Part shown: in pieces, positions 8,455 through 16,154 of the stretch | Layout: each line of letters opens with the position of its first letter | How positions within the stretch are numbered: position 1 is the stretch's first letter | Source of the DNA: Bog-257 sp963805985 | GTDB taxonomy: Bacteria; Acidobacteriota; Terriglobia; Terriglobales; Acidobacteriaceae | Direction: 5' to 3' | Length of the DNA stretch: 64,000 bases | NCBI GenBank assembly: GCA_963805985.1 | Contig: CAWDWG010000005.1 | Location: 372,001 to 436,000, forward strand | Made by a program: the position numbers and the translations under genes | The notes under the pieces: generated by a model | What the model was told of the DNA's origin: nothing | Databases searched by the model: none | What the model saw: only the letters and a program-made list of their open reading frames with translations

Positions 8455-9387
8455 TCATCGCCTCGTCGTCGCTCTCTCCATCATCGCCTGCGCTTCCTCG
8501 ACGCTCCACTCCGGAATTGCGCCGGCGCGGCTAGCCACTAATGCAGCTACGGCATTCGCAAAAGCGCCGCAGCGGCGCGCGTCCCAACCCTGATCGAGAC
8601 CATGAAGAAATGCAGCAGCGAAGGCGTCGCCTGCGCCCACGGTATCGGCGACTTCAACTTTGCAGCCGGGCACGGCGGTGTAGACGCAATCCATATAGAC
8701 GCCGCAACCGCGCTCCCCGAAGGTCACGCAGATTGTCTTGCAGTTGTATTGATCGCTCCAGCGCTCGCAGAAATGCTCGACCGATCCGGCATCGCCGTCG
8801 ACCGACAACGACGCGTCGAGACACTCGGCCTCGCTGTCGCTCAGCTTGATGACGTGGGCATGCGCCGCCAGTTGCTCGACGGTCGCGAGATTCCAGCTGC
8901 CGTCACGCAGGTTCACGTCGTAGAAACCCTTCGCCGCCGGCACCTTTGCCAGCAATTGCAGAGTCGAATCCAGCGCGCCCTTGGAAGTATGGAAGAGCGT
9001 GCCGAAGTAGATCCAGTCGGGCTGCAAGTCGGCGACGGCCTGCAGCTGCGGACGTGTGAGCCGGGCGAAATCGTACGCGGCCGGGCGCACGATGCGAAAC
9101 ATCGGCTTGCCGTCGGGGCCGATCTCGACCTCGGCCGTGCCGGTGGGCTTGCCCCGCAACACCTGCACGAACGAGCGGGAGATGCCGCAGCTCTTTAGGC
9201 CTTCGAGGGCGCGATGCCCGCGCTCGTCGTCGCCAACGCCGCTGACCAGAAACAGTTCGTGCCCGAGTTTGTGGGCGTGGGCGGCAAAGTTGAGCGGCGC
9301 GCCACCCAAGTACTCGGTCTGGCCGATCACGTCCCACAGAATTTCGCCGATGCTGACGATGCGCAGAGCAGTACCCCTCAGCAACAT
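8455..9387 (-). CDS. PfkB-family carbohydrate kinase (fructokinase-like)
   Basis: A ribokinase/PfkB-fold sugar kinase of 310 residues. Near the N-terminus, IGEILWDV and YLGGAPLNFAAHAHKLG match the substrate-binding glycine motif of fructokinases. The C-terminal signature DTVGAGDAFAAAFLHG contains the catalytic Asp and anion hole. The reaction is ATP-dependent phosphorylation of a sugar, most likely fructose. The ORF extends upstream to 9456, but that part (RRSLFTAHSSRR) looks non-coding; the ATG at 9387 gives a normal-length enzyme. No sugar transporter is adjacent. Confidence 0.85.
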   Translation of the reverse strand: MLLRGTALRIVSIGEILWDVIGQTEYLGGAPLNFAAHAHKLGHELFLVSGVGDDERGHRALEGLKSCGISRSFVQVLRGKPTGTAEVEIGPDGKPMFRIVRPAAYDFARLTRPQLQAVADLQPDWIYFGTLFHTSKGALDSTLQLLAKVPAAKGFYDVNLRDGSWNLATVEQLAAHAHVIKLSDSEAECLDASLSVDGDAGSVEHFCERWSDQYNCKTICVTFGERGCGVYMDCVYTAVPGCKVEVADTVGAGDAFAAAFLHGLDQGWDARRCGAFANAVAALVASRAGAIPEWSVEEAQAMMERATTRR

Positions 9388-9542
9388 CCTACCGAATAAG
9401 GTCGTGCGCCGTGAGCTGTGCGCCGTGAATAGCGATCTTCTAGCGTGGCGATTCAATGCGGTACGGATTTGTCGCCGAAAGCAGGAGCCGGATGTTGCAA
9501 TCGACGTGATTTCAGCTATGATTACCAGCGCCCCACTTCGTT

Positions 9543-10316
9543 ATGAGACTTTCCTTTCAACGCGAGCGAAACGATGTAGCTTTGGCGCCCAGCCGGGCTG
9601 AATTTCCTCCCTTGTCGGGTGCCGACATCGCCGGCGCGATCGTGGGCGAGAAAGTTGGTGGCGACTTCTTCCACTTTCTGCGCGCCAATCGCTGCCGCGT
9701 GATTTTCGGGCTGCTCGATGTCGCCGGCCGGCACGAAGAGAATCACAAGATTGTGGAAGCGGCTCGGCAGACGTTTCAGGAGGTCGGCCGCGACCGCTTC
9801 AGCTACGAAGATGTGAACGAAGCCGACGCGATGATGGAGTTCTGCCTGGAGCTGAACCTGAGCATTCGCCGCGCGGCCGACGGCGTTCGTCCCTGCGCCG
9901 CGTTTCTCGGCTGCTATAACGAAGAGCTGGGCACCATCTGCTACGCCAACGCCGGACACACGCCCGGGCTGCTGCGCGATCCTTCAGGAATTACCGAGCT
10001 GCCCGCGACGGGCCTGCCGCTGGGGTTGTTCTCGGCTTCGACGTACGAGGCGCCCACCGCCGCGCTCATGCAGGGCGCTTCGCTGCTGCTGGTGTCGCGC
10101 GGAGTGGTTGAGGCGGCGCACAAGAAGGAAGAATTCGGCCTGGAACGGGTGAAACAGCACTTTGGGGGCTCGCCGCAAGACGACGCCAACCAGATCGCGA
10201 CTCTGGTTCTGAACGCAGTGCAGGACTTCATGCACATAACTCCCGATCACAACGACGTAACCGCCCTGGCGCTGGTGCGAGCGTCCGTCGGCAGGACGGT
10301 TTCGACCTCCGCCTAA
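9543..10316 (+). CDS. PP2C-like SpoIIE/RsbU-type serine phosphatase
   Basis: A 257-residue protein with one SpoIIE-type phosphatase domain. GEKVGGDFFHFL (metal-binding Asp after GG), VIFGLLDVAGRHEE, CYNEELGTICYANAGHTPGLL and DHNDVTALAL are the conserved blocks. The usual partner is an anti-sigma-factor antagonist, which the enzyme dephosphorylates. STAS proteins occur elsewhere in this window but not next door. The GDVxGHG-type motif is altered to LDVAGRHEE, and no sensor or receiver domain precedes the catalytic part. Activity is therefore plausible but not certain. Confidence 0.8.
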   Translation: MRLSFQRERNDVALAPSRAEFPPLSGADIAGAIVGEKVGGDFFHFLRANRCRVIFGLLDVAGRHEENHKIVEAARQTFQEVGRDRFSYEDVNEADAMMEFCLELNLSIRRAADGVRPCAAFLGCYNEELGTICYANAGHTPGLLRDPSGITELPATGLPLGLFSASTYEAPTAALMQGASLLLVSRGVVEAAHKKEEFGLERVKQHFGGSPQDDANQIATLVLNAVQDFMHITPDHNDVTALALVRASVGRTVSTSA

Positions 10317-10580
10317 GCCCAATTTGCCGGGGCAGAGCGCAGCAGTTCTGCCCTCAATTCCATTCCTTCGCGCCCCTGGTCGGTTACACTGGTAATGGAC
10401 AAGTAAGCCAACTTTTTGGAACCTCTGGGCGCGCCGGTGGGAACCACTATCTGGTCGCTACGCAGCCGGGTCCGCGGGTGCTGTTACTTCCCCATTTCCT
10501 GGGCCAAGCATCTAAGTCAGTGACGCCGTTCTGTGCTGCTCAGTGAAGATTGTTGGCCTTCACTCAGTCGGCATACTCCT

Positions 10581-11447
10581 ATGATTTTCCGAACCCGCAT
10601 CGCGCTAGCGATCATAACCTGCACCTTGTCACTGGCTGCGTGCGCGCAGCAGCGGCAACCGGCTCCACCGGACACCAGTACTCCTGCGCCCGCAGCGCAG
10701 GTGCAACCTTCCCAGACGCCGGCGACGCCCTCTCAGCAACCCTCGTCGTCTCCAGCGCAGCAGCCTCAAGCTCAGCAGAAGCGGCCATTGACGTCAGAAG
10801 AAGTCTTGCGCCAGGAGGAAAAGCAGCGCGCCCTGGGCATCGTGCCGCTGTTCGGCATGACCAGCATTCACGATGCTCCACCGCTCACCACCAAGCAGAA
10901 GTTCCGGCTGATGTCCCGAACCATGATCGACCCGTTCTTTTTTGTGTCTGCGGGCATCACTGCGGGCCTCGGGCAGGCCACCAATTCCTTCTCGCAATAT
11001 GGTCAGGGGGCGACGGGATTCGCCAAGCGTTATGGCGCGGCCGTTGCCGATAACGCGGACAGCAACCTCTTCAGCAACTTCGTTTACCCCTCGATCTTCA
11101 AGCAGGATCCCCGCTATTTTCGCTCAGGTGAGGGTTCGGTCAAGAAGCGCATAGGGACTGCGATCATGCAGGAGTTTGTCGCCCGCAAGGATTCCGGTGG
11201 ACACACGATTTCGTACTCCAATATTCTCGGCGCTCTCACCGCAGGCTCCATCTCCAATGTTTACTACCCCAGTGAAGATCGCGGATTTGGATTGACGATG
11301 TCGCGCGCGGGCACAGCTTTGGGTTGGGGTACTCTGGGAAACGTCCTGCTGGAGTTCTGGCCGGACATCGATCAGCGGTGGTTCCACAAACACTCGAACC
11401 AGACCACTTCTAACCCCAACCCGCCGACCGGCGAATTGTCGAAGTAA
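10581..11447 (+). CDS. putative lipoprotein, acidobacterial conserved hypothetical
   Basis: A 288-residue protein that starts MIFRTRIALAIITCTLSLAAC; the lipobox LAAC gives a lipid-modified Cys near residue 21. A Gln/Pro-rich linker runs to about residue 80. It is followed by a conserved region with KFRLMSRTMIDPFFFVSAGITAGL and YGQGATGFAKRYGAA, which suggests amphipathic or membrane-associated helices. The upstream extension to 10533 would bury the signal peptide, so the start at 10581 was preferred. I recognise no enzymatic motif. The 264 bp before it hold no other gene. Confidence 0.72.
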   Translation: MIFRTRIALAIITCTLSLAACAQQRQPAPPDTSTPAPAAQVQPSQTPATPSQQPSSSPAQQPQAQQKRPLTSEEVLRQEEKQRALGIVPLFGMTSIHDAPPLTTKQKFRLMSRTMIDPFFFVSAGITAGLGQATNSFSQYGQGATGFAKRYGAAVADNADSNLFSNFVYPSIFKQDPRYFRSGEGSVKKRIGTAIMQEFVARKDSGGHTISYSNILGALTAGSISNVYYPSEDRGFGLTMSRAGTALGWGTLGNVLLEFWPDIDQRWFHKHSNQTTSNPNPPTGELSK

Positions 11448-11484
11448 CCAAGAGCCGCAAGCTTCGAGCTGCTAGTCCGGGATT

Positions 11485-11640
11485 GGGTAGAGCGGGCCCT
11501 CAGGGCCGCCTCCGCGGCTCCTCTTGTGATCTGTCATCCCGACCGAAGGCTTCAGCCCGAGAGTCATGTCATCCCGACCGAGGACTTTAGTCCGACCGAG
11601 GGATCTGCGGTTCGAGCCGCGGAGCGGCGGCAGGGTTATG
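11485..11640. repeat. cluster of palindromic intergenic repeats
   Basis: The gap between two convergent genes contains GGGTAGAGCGGGCCCT paired with AGGGCCGCC, and two tandem copies of CATCCCGACCGA(A/G)G at about 11535 and 11570. The content is repeat-like and non-coding. Confidence 0.5.
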
Positions 11641-11662
11641 ACACAGTCTCTGAAAGTCTGCC

Positions 11663-12838
11663 CTACCCTCCGCTGAATCTCCTTAGCGCAAACGGCGACA
11701 AATCCACCGCACTTGGCAGCCCCAATGCCTGCTGGGCCAGCGCTTCTCCAATTGCCGCCGAGTGTTTGAAGCCGTGTCCGGAGCACGCCGACGCGAATAC
11801 CACATTGTGGGAGCCGTGGAAGTTGTCGATGACGAACTTCGCGTCCGGGGTGACGGTGTAGAGGCAGGTTGCGCTGCGCAGGCAGTCGGCCGATACGCCA
11901 GGAAATCGCGGCGCGATGTATTCGTCATAGAGCGCGGCGACGTCAGCCGGATCGACATCGCGCGGAACCGCATCCGGATCGACCGTTGCCTCGTACTGCT
12001 CGGTAGCGATCTTGACGCCGCCATTGGCGTCGATCTGCGGGAAACCGTACATCATGTCGCGCGGCTGGTTGCCGGTGATCCAGATGAAGACGGGAAAGTT
12101 TCGCGGCTCGAATCGCTCCGCGCCGTTCGCCACGCGAAACCAGCACAGCATCTGGCGATAGACCTTGAAGAAATGCGCGTAGTCGTCTCCCAGCAGCCGG
12201 GGAATCCACGCGCCCGCGGTTACGATGACTTGCTTTGCGGAGTAAGTCGCCTTGCTGGTACGGATCTCAACCTCACTCGGACGCTGATAGATGTCGAGCG
12301 CAACTTCGTTGGTGAAGACTTGCGCGCCCGCCTCTCGCGCCAAGGTTAGCTGCGCTTCGATACAAGCTTCCGGACGCAGGAAGCCTGCGCCCGGTTCGAA
12401 GTATCCGACCTCGTCGCCGAGCAGGCGAAATTGCGGATAACGGCGTCCGATCTCGTCAGCGCGGAGGACTTCGTGCGCGATCCCAAACTCCCGCGCCGCG
12501 TCGATTGTGTCCTGGACGAACGAAGTCGATCCGTGATGACAGCCTGGAGTGTTCGCCGACGCCAGCACCAGGCAGCCGTTGCGGACCATCAGGCTCCGGC
12601 CGGTCGCGGCTTCAATCTCCTCCCAAATCTGATTCGAGCGCAGCACCAGCGGTACGAAAACTTTGCCTTCGCCAATGGCCTGCCGCGTGATGCGGGTGTC
12701 GCCGTGCGAGGAGCCCTGGTCGTGCGGCGGGGCGAAGCGGTCGATGCCGATACAGCGCGCGCCCAGCTTGGACGCTTGATACAACGCGGCGCTGCCAACA
12801 GCGCCCAGGCCGAGGACGAGAAGATCAGCAGTTAGCAT
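11663..12838 (-). CDS. solA: N-methyl-tryptophan oxidase / monomeric sarcosine oxidase-like flavoprotein
   Basis: A 391-residue FAD-dependent amine oxidase. The N-terminal GLGAVGSAALYQ binds the ADP part of FAD, and HGDTRITRQAIGEG is conserved in the MSOX/MTOX group. Cys325 in ATCLYTVTPDAKFVID aligns with the cysteine that binds FAD covalently in sarcosine oxidase. SGHGFKHS is the C-terminal flavin motif. The enzyme oxidatively removes an N-methyl (or similar) group and makes peroxide; the real substrate may be sarcosine, N-methyltryptophan or another secondary amine. It stands alone, flanked by repeat-rich gaps. Confidence 0.85.
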   Translation of the reverse strand: MLTADLLVLGLGAVGSAALYQASKLGARCIGIDRFAPPHDQGSSHGDTRITRQAIGEGKVFVPLVLRSNQIWEEIEAATGRSLMVRNGCLVLASANTPGCHHGSTSFVQDTIDAAREFGIAHEVLRADEIGRRYPQFRLLGDEVGYFEPGAGFLRPEACIEAQLTLAREAGAQVFTNEVALDIYQRPSEVEIRTSKATYSAKQVIVTAGAWIPRLLGDDYAHFFKVYRQMLCWFRVANGAERFEPRNFPVFIWITGNQPRDMMYGFPQIDANGGVKIATEQYEATVDPDAVPRDVDPADVAALYDEYIAPRFPGVSADCLRSATCLYTVTPDAKFVIDNFHGSHNVVFASACSGHGFKHSAAIGEALAQQALGLPSAVDLSPFALRRFSGG

Positions 12839-12899
12839 TCAGCACTTAGCCAATTATCCGGAGCAGGCGTCGTTACGGTCAGCATTCGAGCTGCGTCTT

Positions 12900-13036
12900 G
12901 TAACAGGGCACGACTTTCAGTCGTGCCGAACAGGTTACCAAAAGAATCAGGCTTCAGCCCTTGCTTGCGGTCCGCAGGGGCTAAAGCCCGGTCACATTTA
13001 TAGCATTCGGCACGGCTGCAAGCCGTGCCCTGTTAC
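12900..13036. repeat. 137-bp composite inverted repeat element
   Basis: The outer arms GTAACAGGG (12900-12908) and CCCTGTTAC (13028-13036) are perfect inverted repeats. Inside are the hairpins GGCACGACTTTCAGTCGTGCC (12907-12927) and GGCACGGCTGCAAGCCGTGCC (13009-13029), plus a CAGGGGCTAAAGCCC segment. It looks like a REP/BIME-type element. No coding sequence is present. Confidence 0.7.
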
Positions 13037-13128
13037 GAGGCGCTTTAAGGAATGTTCTCGAAGGGCGTCACTCTGCAACTCTGAGACCCAGTGGCTTTAG
13101 CTAAATGCTAAATGCTAAGTGCTGCGCC

Positions 13129-14808
13129 TTACTGCTGTATCGCCTGGATCGCCTTGGGGTGGACCTGTTCGTTCTGGATCTGCGACGCGTCCCAGCCTCC
13201 GCCGAGCGCTTTGACCAGGTAGACCTCGGTCACCATCTGCTGACCCATCAACTGCGTCGCCAGTCGCTGATTGGTGAGCAGCGTGCTCTGCGCGGTGATC
13301 ACGTCGAGGTAGGAGGTCACGCCGCCGACGTAGCGGTTGTTGGCGATTTGCAGCGCTTTCTGCGCGTCGGTGACGGCGGCGTTCTGCGTGGTGCTGGCCT
13401 GCGACAGCTCAGTCAATCCGGTGAGCCCGTCTTCTACTTGCTGAAAGGCCTCCAGCACCGACTCGCGATAGTTCGCGACGGCCTCGTTGTAGCTTTGCCG
13501 TGCGTAAGCCAGATTGGCGCGATTGCGGCCGCCGTTGAAGACCGGCTGCAGCAGATCGCCGCCAAGCGACCAGATCGCGTTGGGAGTGCTGATCAGGTTG
13601 GTGATGTCGGTACTTTGAAATCCGCCGCCGCCGAAAATGGTGAGTTGCGGATAAAACGCGGACTTGGCCACTCCGATCTCTGCGTTCTGGTGAGCCATCT
13701 GCCGTTCGGCGGCGGCGATGTCGGGACGGCGCTCCAGCAGATCGGACGGCAAGCCCAGCGGGACTGCTACCGGACCCTCGGTGAGAGAGCGTACCGGCAC
13801 GCTGAAGGTTGCCGCGGGATTTCCCGTAAGCACGGCGATAGCATGTTCGTACTGGTCGCGCTGCTGCTTGACCAGATAGAACTGGGCAACGGTGGAGTCG
13901 AGCACCGTCTGCTGCTGCGCCACGTCGAGGCCCGAGGCGACGCCGCCGTCATGGCGGCTGACGACTAGCTGCAATCCCCTTTGCTGGATCTCGACCGAGT
14001 CTTGCACGACCTTGGTTTCCGCATCCAGCTCGCGCAGGCTGAAGTAGTCGGCGGCCAGTTCCGCGCTCAGCACCAGCTGCACGTTGTACATCTCGGCCGC
14101 GGTCGCCTGCAGCGTGGCATTCGAGGCCTGCATGCTGCGCCGTATCTTGCCGAAGAGATCGGGCTCGTAGTTCACGAAGAACGGGATGGTATAGGTGCTT
14201 TGCGTAAGCGGATGACCCAGAGTCACGACCTCCGGACGGTCGCCGGCATAGCGTTGACGGGTGTAACTGGGATCGACGTTGGCCTGCGGAAAAAATCCCG
14301 CCGAGGTCACGCGGGCCAGCGCGCGAGCTTCTTCCAGACGATCTTTCGCGGCGAACAGAGACTGATTCGCCGCCAGTAGCTGCTTCTCGTAGGCGTTCAA
14401 CTCGGCGTCGTTGAAGACTTCCCACCACGGGCCCTTGGGCAGCGAATCTTTGGGCGCAGCTTCGCGCCAAGGCGCGGGCGTCTTGTAGGCGTCGGGAGCG
14501 GGCGCAGGCGCGGCGGGGCGATTGTAGTTCGGGCCGACGGTGCAGCCAGCGAGAAGGAACGCCACAAGAAGCGCTATGAATGTCGGTACCGTTCTCCAAG
14601 ACCAATCGCAACGAAACTTGGGTGCCCCATTCTGGCCATCTTTTGGCCAGGGTGGGGCAGTTGCTGCCGCTTCGACGAACTGCCCCGCCCCAGCCAAACG
14701 AAGGCTGGAACGGGGCACCCAGGCACCGGGGTTAAAGCCCCTCGTGATTTCACGGGATTTCACCCGGCTAAAGCCGGGTGCTTCCACCGACGCAGACCTA
14801 CTGCTCAC
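13129..14808 (-). CDS. RND efflux outer-membrane lipoprotein (NodT/TolC family) with repeat-encoded N-terminal extension
   Basis: The outer-membrane channel of the RND pump encoded just upstream. The core is a lipoprotein: hydrophobic FIALLVAFLLAGC with the lipid-modified Cys near residue 88, then TVGPNYNRP, the classic NodT start, followed by two outer-membrane-efflux repeats. The GTG at 14808 overlaps the stop of the fusion-protein gene (GTGA), which argues for translational coupling. However, the first 70-odd residues are encoded by a palindromic intergenic repeat. No in-frame ATG, GTG or TTG lies near the signal peptide. The mature part is of normal family length (about 470 residues). Confidence 0.88.
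   Translation of the reverse strand: MSSRSASVEAPGFSRVKSREITRGFNPGAWVPRSSLRLAGAGQFVEAAATAPPWPKDGQNGAPKFRCDWSWRTVPTFIALLVAFLLAGCTVGPNYNRPAAPAPAPDAYKTPAPWREAAPKDSLPKGPWWEVFNDAELNAYEKQLLAANQSLFAAKDRLEEARALARVTSAGFFPQANVDPSYTRQRYAGDRPEVVTLGHPLTQSTYTIPFFVNYEPDLFGKIRRSMQASNATLQATAAEMYNVQLVLSAELAADYFSLRELDAETKVVQDSVEIQQRGLQLVVSRHDGGVASGLDVAQQQTVLDSTVAQFYLVKQQRDQYEHAIAVLTGNPAATFSVPVRSLTEGPVAVPLGLPSDLLERRPDIAAAERQMAHQNAEIGVAKSAFYPQLTIFGGGGFQSTDITNLISTPNAIWSLGGDLLQPVFNGGRNRANLAYARQSYNEAVANYRESVLEAFQQVEDGLTGLTELSQASTTQNAAVTDAQKALQIANNRYVGGVTSYLDVITAQSTLLTNQRLATQLMGQQMVTEVYLVKALGGGWDASQIQNEQVHPKAIQAIQQ
14618..14790. repeat. palindromic repeats inside the 5' end of the outer-membrane factor gene
   Basis: GGGTGCCCC (14620-14628) pairs with GGGGCACCC (14712-14720), and CACCCGGCTAAAGCCGGGTG (14761-14780) is itself a hairpin. 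The style matches intergenic repeats elsewhere in the window, but here it lies inside an open frame. Confidence 0.65.
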
Positions 14809-16109
14809 GACGACTGGCCTCCCTGTTGCTGCGGTGCGACGTTGACCTTCTCGCCGTTCTCGATGGCGTCGGAGGGATTCACAATCACGCGATCGTTAGC
14901 GTCGACGCCGCCGACAATCTCCAGCGTGTTGCCGAAGTCGCGGCCAATCGTAATGTTCCGCAATTCCACTTTGTTGTCAGAACCGACAATCGCTACTTGC
15001 GGCCCCTGGCTGCGGAAAAGCATTGCATTCTGCGGGACGGTCACCTTGTTGCCAGTGATACTCGGTCGGAAGTGTACTTCGCCAAACGAGCCGGGAAGCA
15101 GCTTGCCGTCTTTGTTGGGGACATCGACCTCGGTCAGCAAGGTCCGCGATGTCACGTCGATGGCATCGGCGGTGCGCGCGATGACGGCACTGAATCGCTG
15201 GCCGGGAAATTCCTGCAGGGTGATGGTCGCGGGAACTCCAACCCGCATGGCCGGAGAGTAGGCTTGCGGCACGTTGACGTAGACGCGCAGCGGATCGGAC
15301 TTGGCGATGCTGAACATTGCCTGCGGGCCCGAGCCGCCACCGTTGCCGGCATTGATGAGCGCTCCGGGATCGACGGTGCGGCGGGTGATGACGCCTTCAA
15401 ACGGCGCGTAAACGTGCTTGAATCCTTCCAGTTCCTCCAGCCGTTTGACGTTGGCATCGGCCGCGGCGAGATTGGCCATGGCCTGCTCGTAGCCGCTGCT
15501 CTGGGTGTCGGCTTCTTCCTGCGAAACCGAATCGGTCTTGCGCAGCGCTACATAACGGTCAGCGTTGATCTTGGCCAGGTTCATCGCGGCCAGCACCTGC
15601 TCGCGGGCAGCTTTGGCCTGCCGCAACTCCTGGTCGACCTCGGGCGTGTCGATGTCGGCCAGCAAGTCGCCCTGCTTGACCCGGCTGCCGATGTCCTTGT
15701 ACCAGCGCAGCAGATATCCGTTGGTGCGCGCGTAGATGGGCGACTCGACGTAGGCCTGCAACGTTCCCGGCAGCACCAGTTCCTCATTCCCTTTTTCGGG
15801 CGTGGGATGCACGATGGCCACTGTGGGCACCGCGTCTTGTTGCGTCTCGTCAGCGAGCACGTGGCTGTCGTGAATGCGGGAGAGCATCGACAACCCGCCG
15901 CCCACCAGCAGCACCAGCAGGGCCACGCCGATGAGCATGAGCGCTACCCGCGGCTTGGCTGCCGGCAGCTTGGGGGGAGGCGTGATCTGTGCAGCGGCAT
16001 GCTCGTCCTGGGCGTATTCCTCCGGCGCGTGTCCGGAGCCGTCTTCGTGCCGCCGATCGTAGTGCGCCGATTCTGTGTCTTGCCTGTCCATCTCGGTTGG
16101 AGTTTCCAC
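14805..16109 (-). CDS. RND efflux periplasmic membrane-fusion protein
   Basis: A 434-residue periplasmic adaptor (HlyD/AcrA type). A polar N-terminus is followed by one membrane anchor near residues 52-75 (RVALMLIGVALLVLLVGGGL). The lipoyl half-motif PGTLQAYVESPIYARTNGYL, a helical hairpin with coiled-coil character (residues about 150-235), the second lipoyl half (HVYAPFEGVITRR) and the beta-barrel domain follow. It links the inner-membrane permease to the outer-membrane channel. It lies 45 bp after the permease gene, and its stop overlaps the next start, so the three genes form one operon. Confidence 0.93.
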   Translation of the reverse strand: METPTEMDRQDTESAHYDRRHEDGSGHAPEEYAQDEHAAAQITPPPKLPAAKPRVALMLIGVALLVLLVGGGLSMLSRIHDSHVLADETQQDAVPTVAIVHPTPEKGNEELVLPGTLQAYVESPIYARTNGYLLRWYKDIGSRVKQGDLLADIDTPEVDQELRQAKAAREQVLAAMNLAKINADRYVALRKTDSVSQEEADTQSSGYEQAMANLAAADANVKRLEELEGFKHVYAPFEGVITRRTVDPGALINAGNGGGSGPQAMFSIAKSDPLRVYVNVPQAYSPAMRVGVPATITLQEFPGQRFSAVIARTADAIDVTSRTLLTEVDVPNKDGKLLPGSFGEVHFRPSITGNKVTVPQNAMLFRSQGPQVAIVGSDNKVELRNITIGRDFGNTLEIVGGVDANDRVIVNPSDAIENGEKVNVAPQQQGGQSS

Positions 16110-16154
16110 TATTGTATGACCTTAACTTTGCGGGCGGTTGAACCCGCAACCTGC

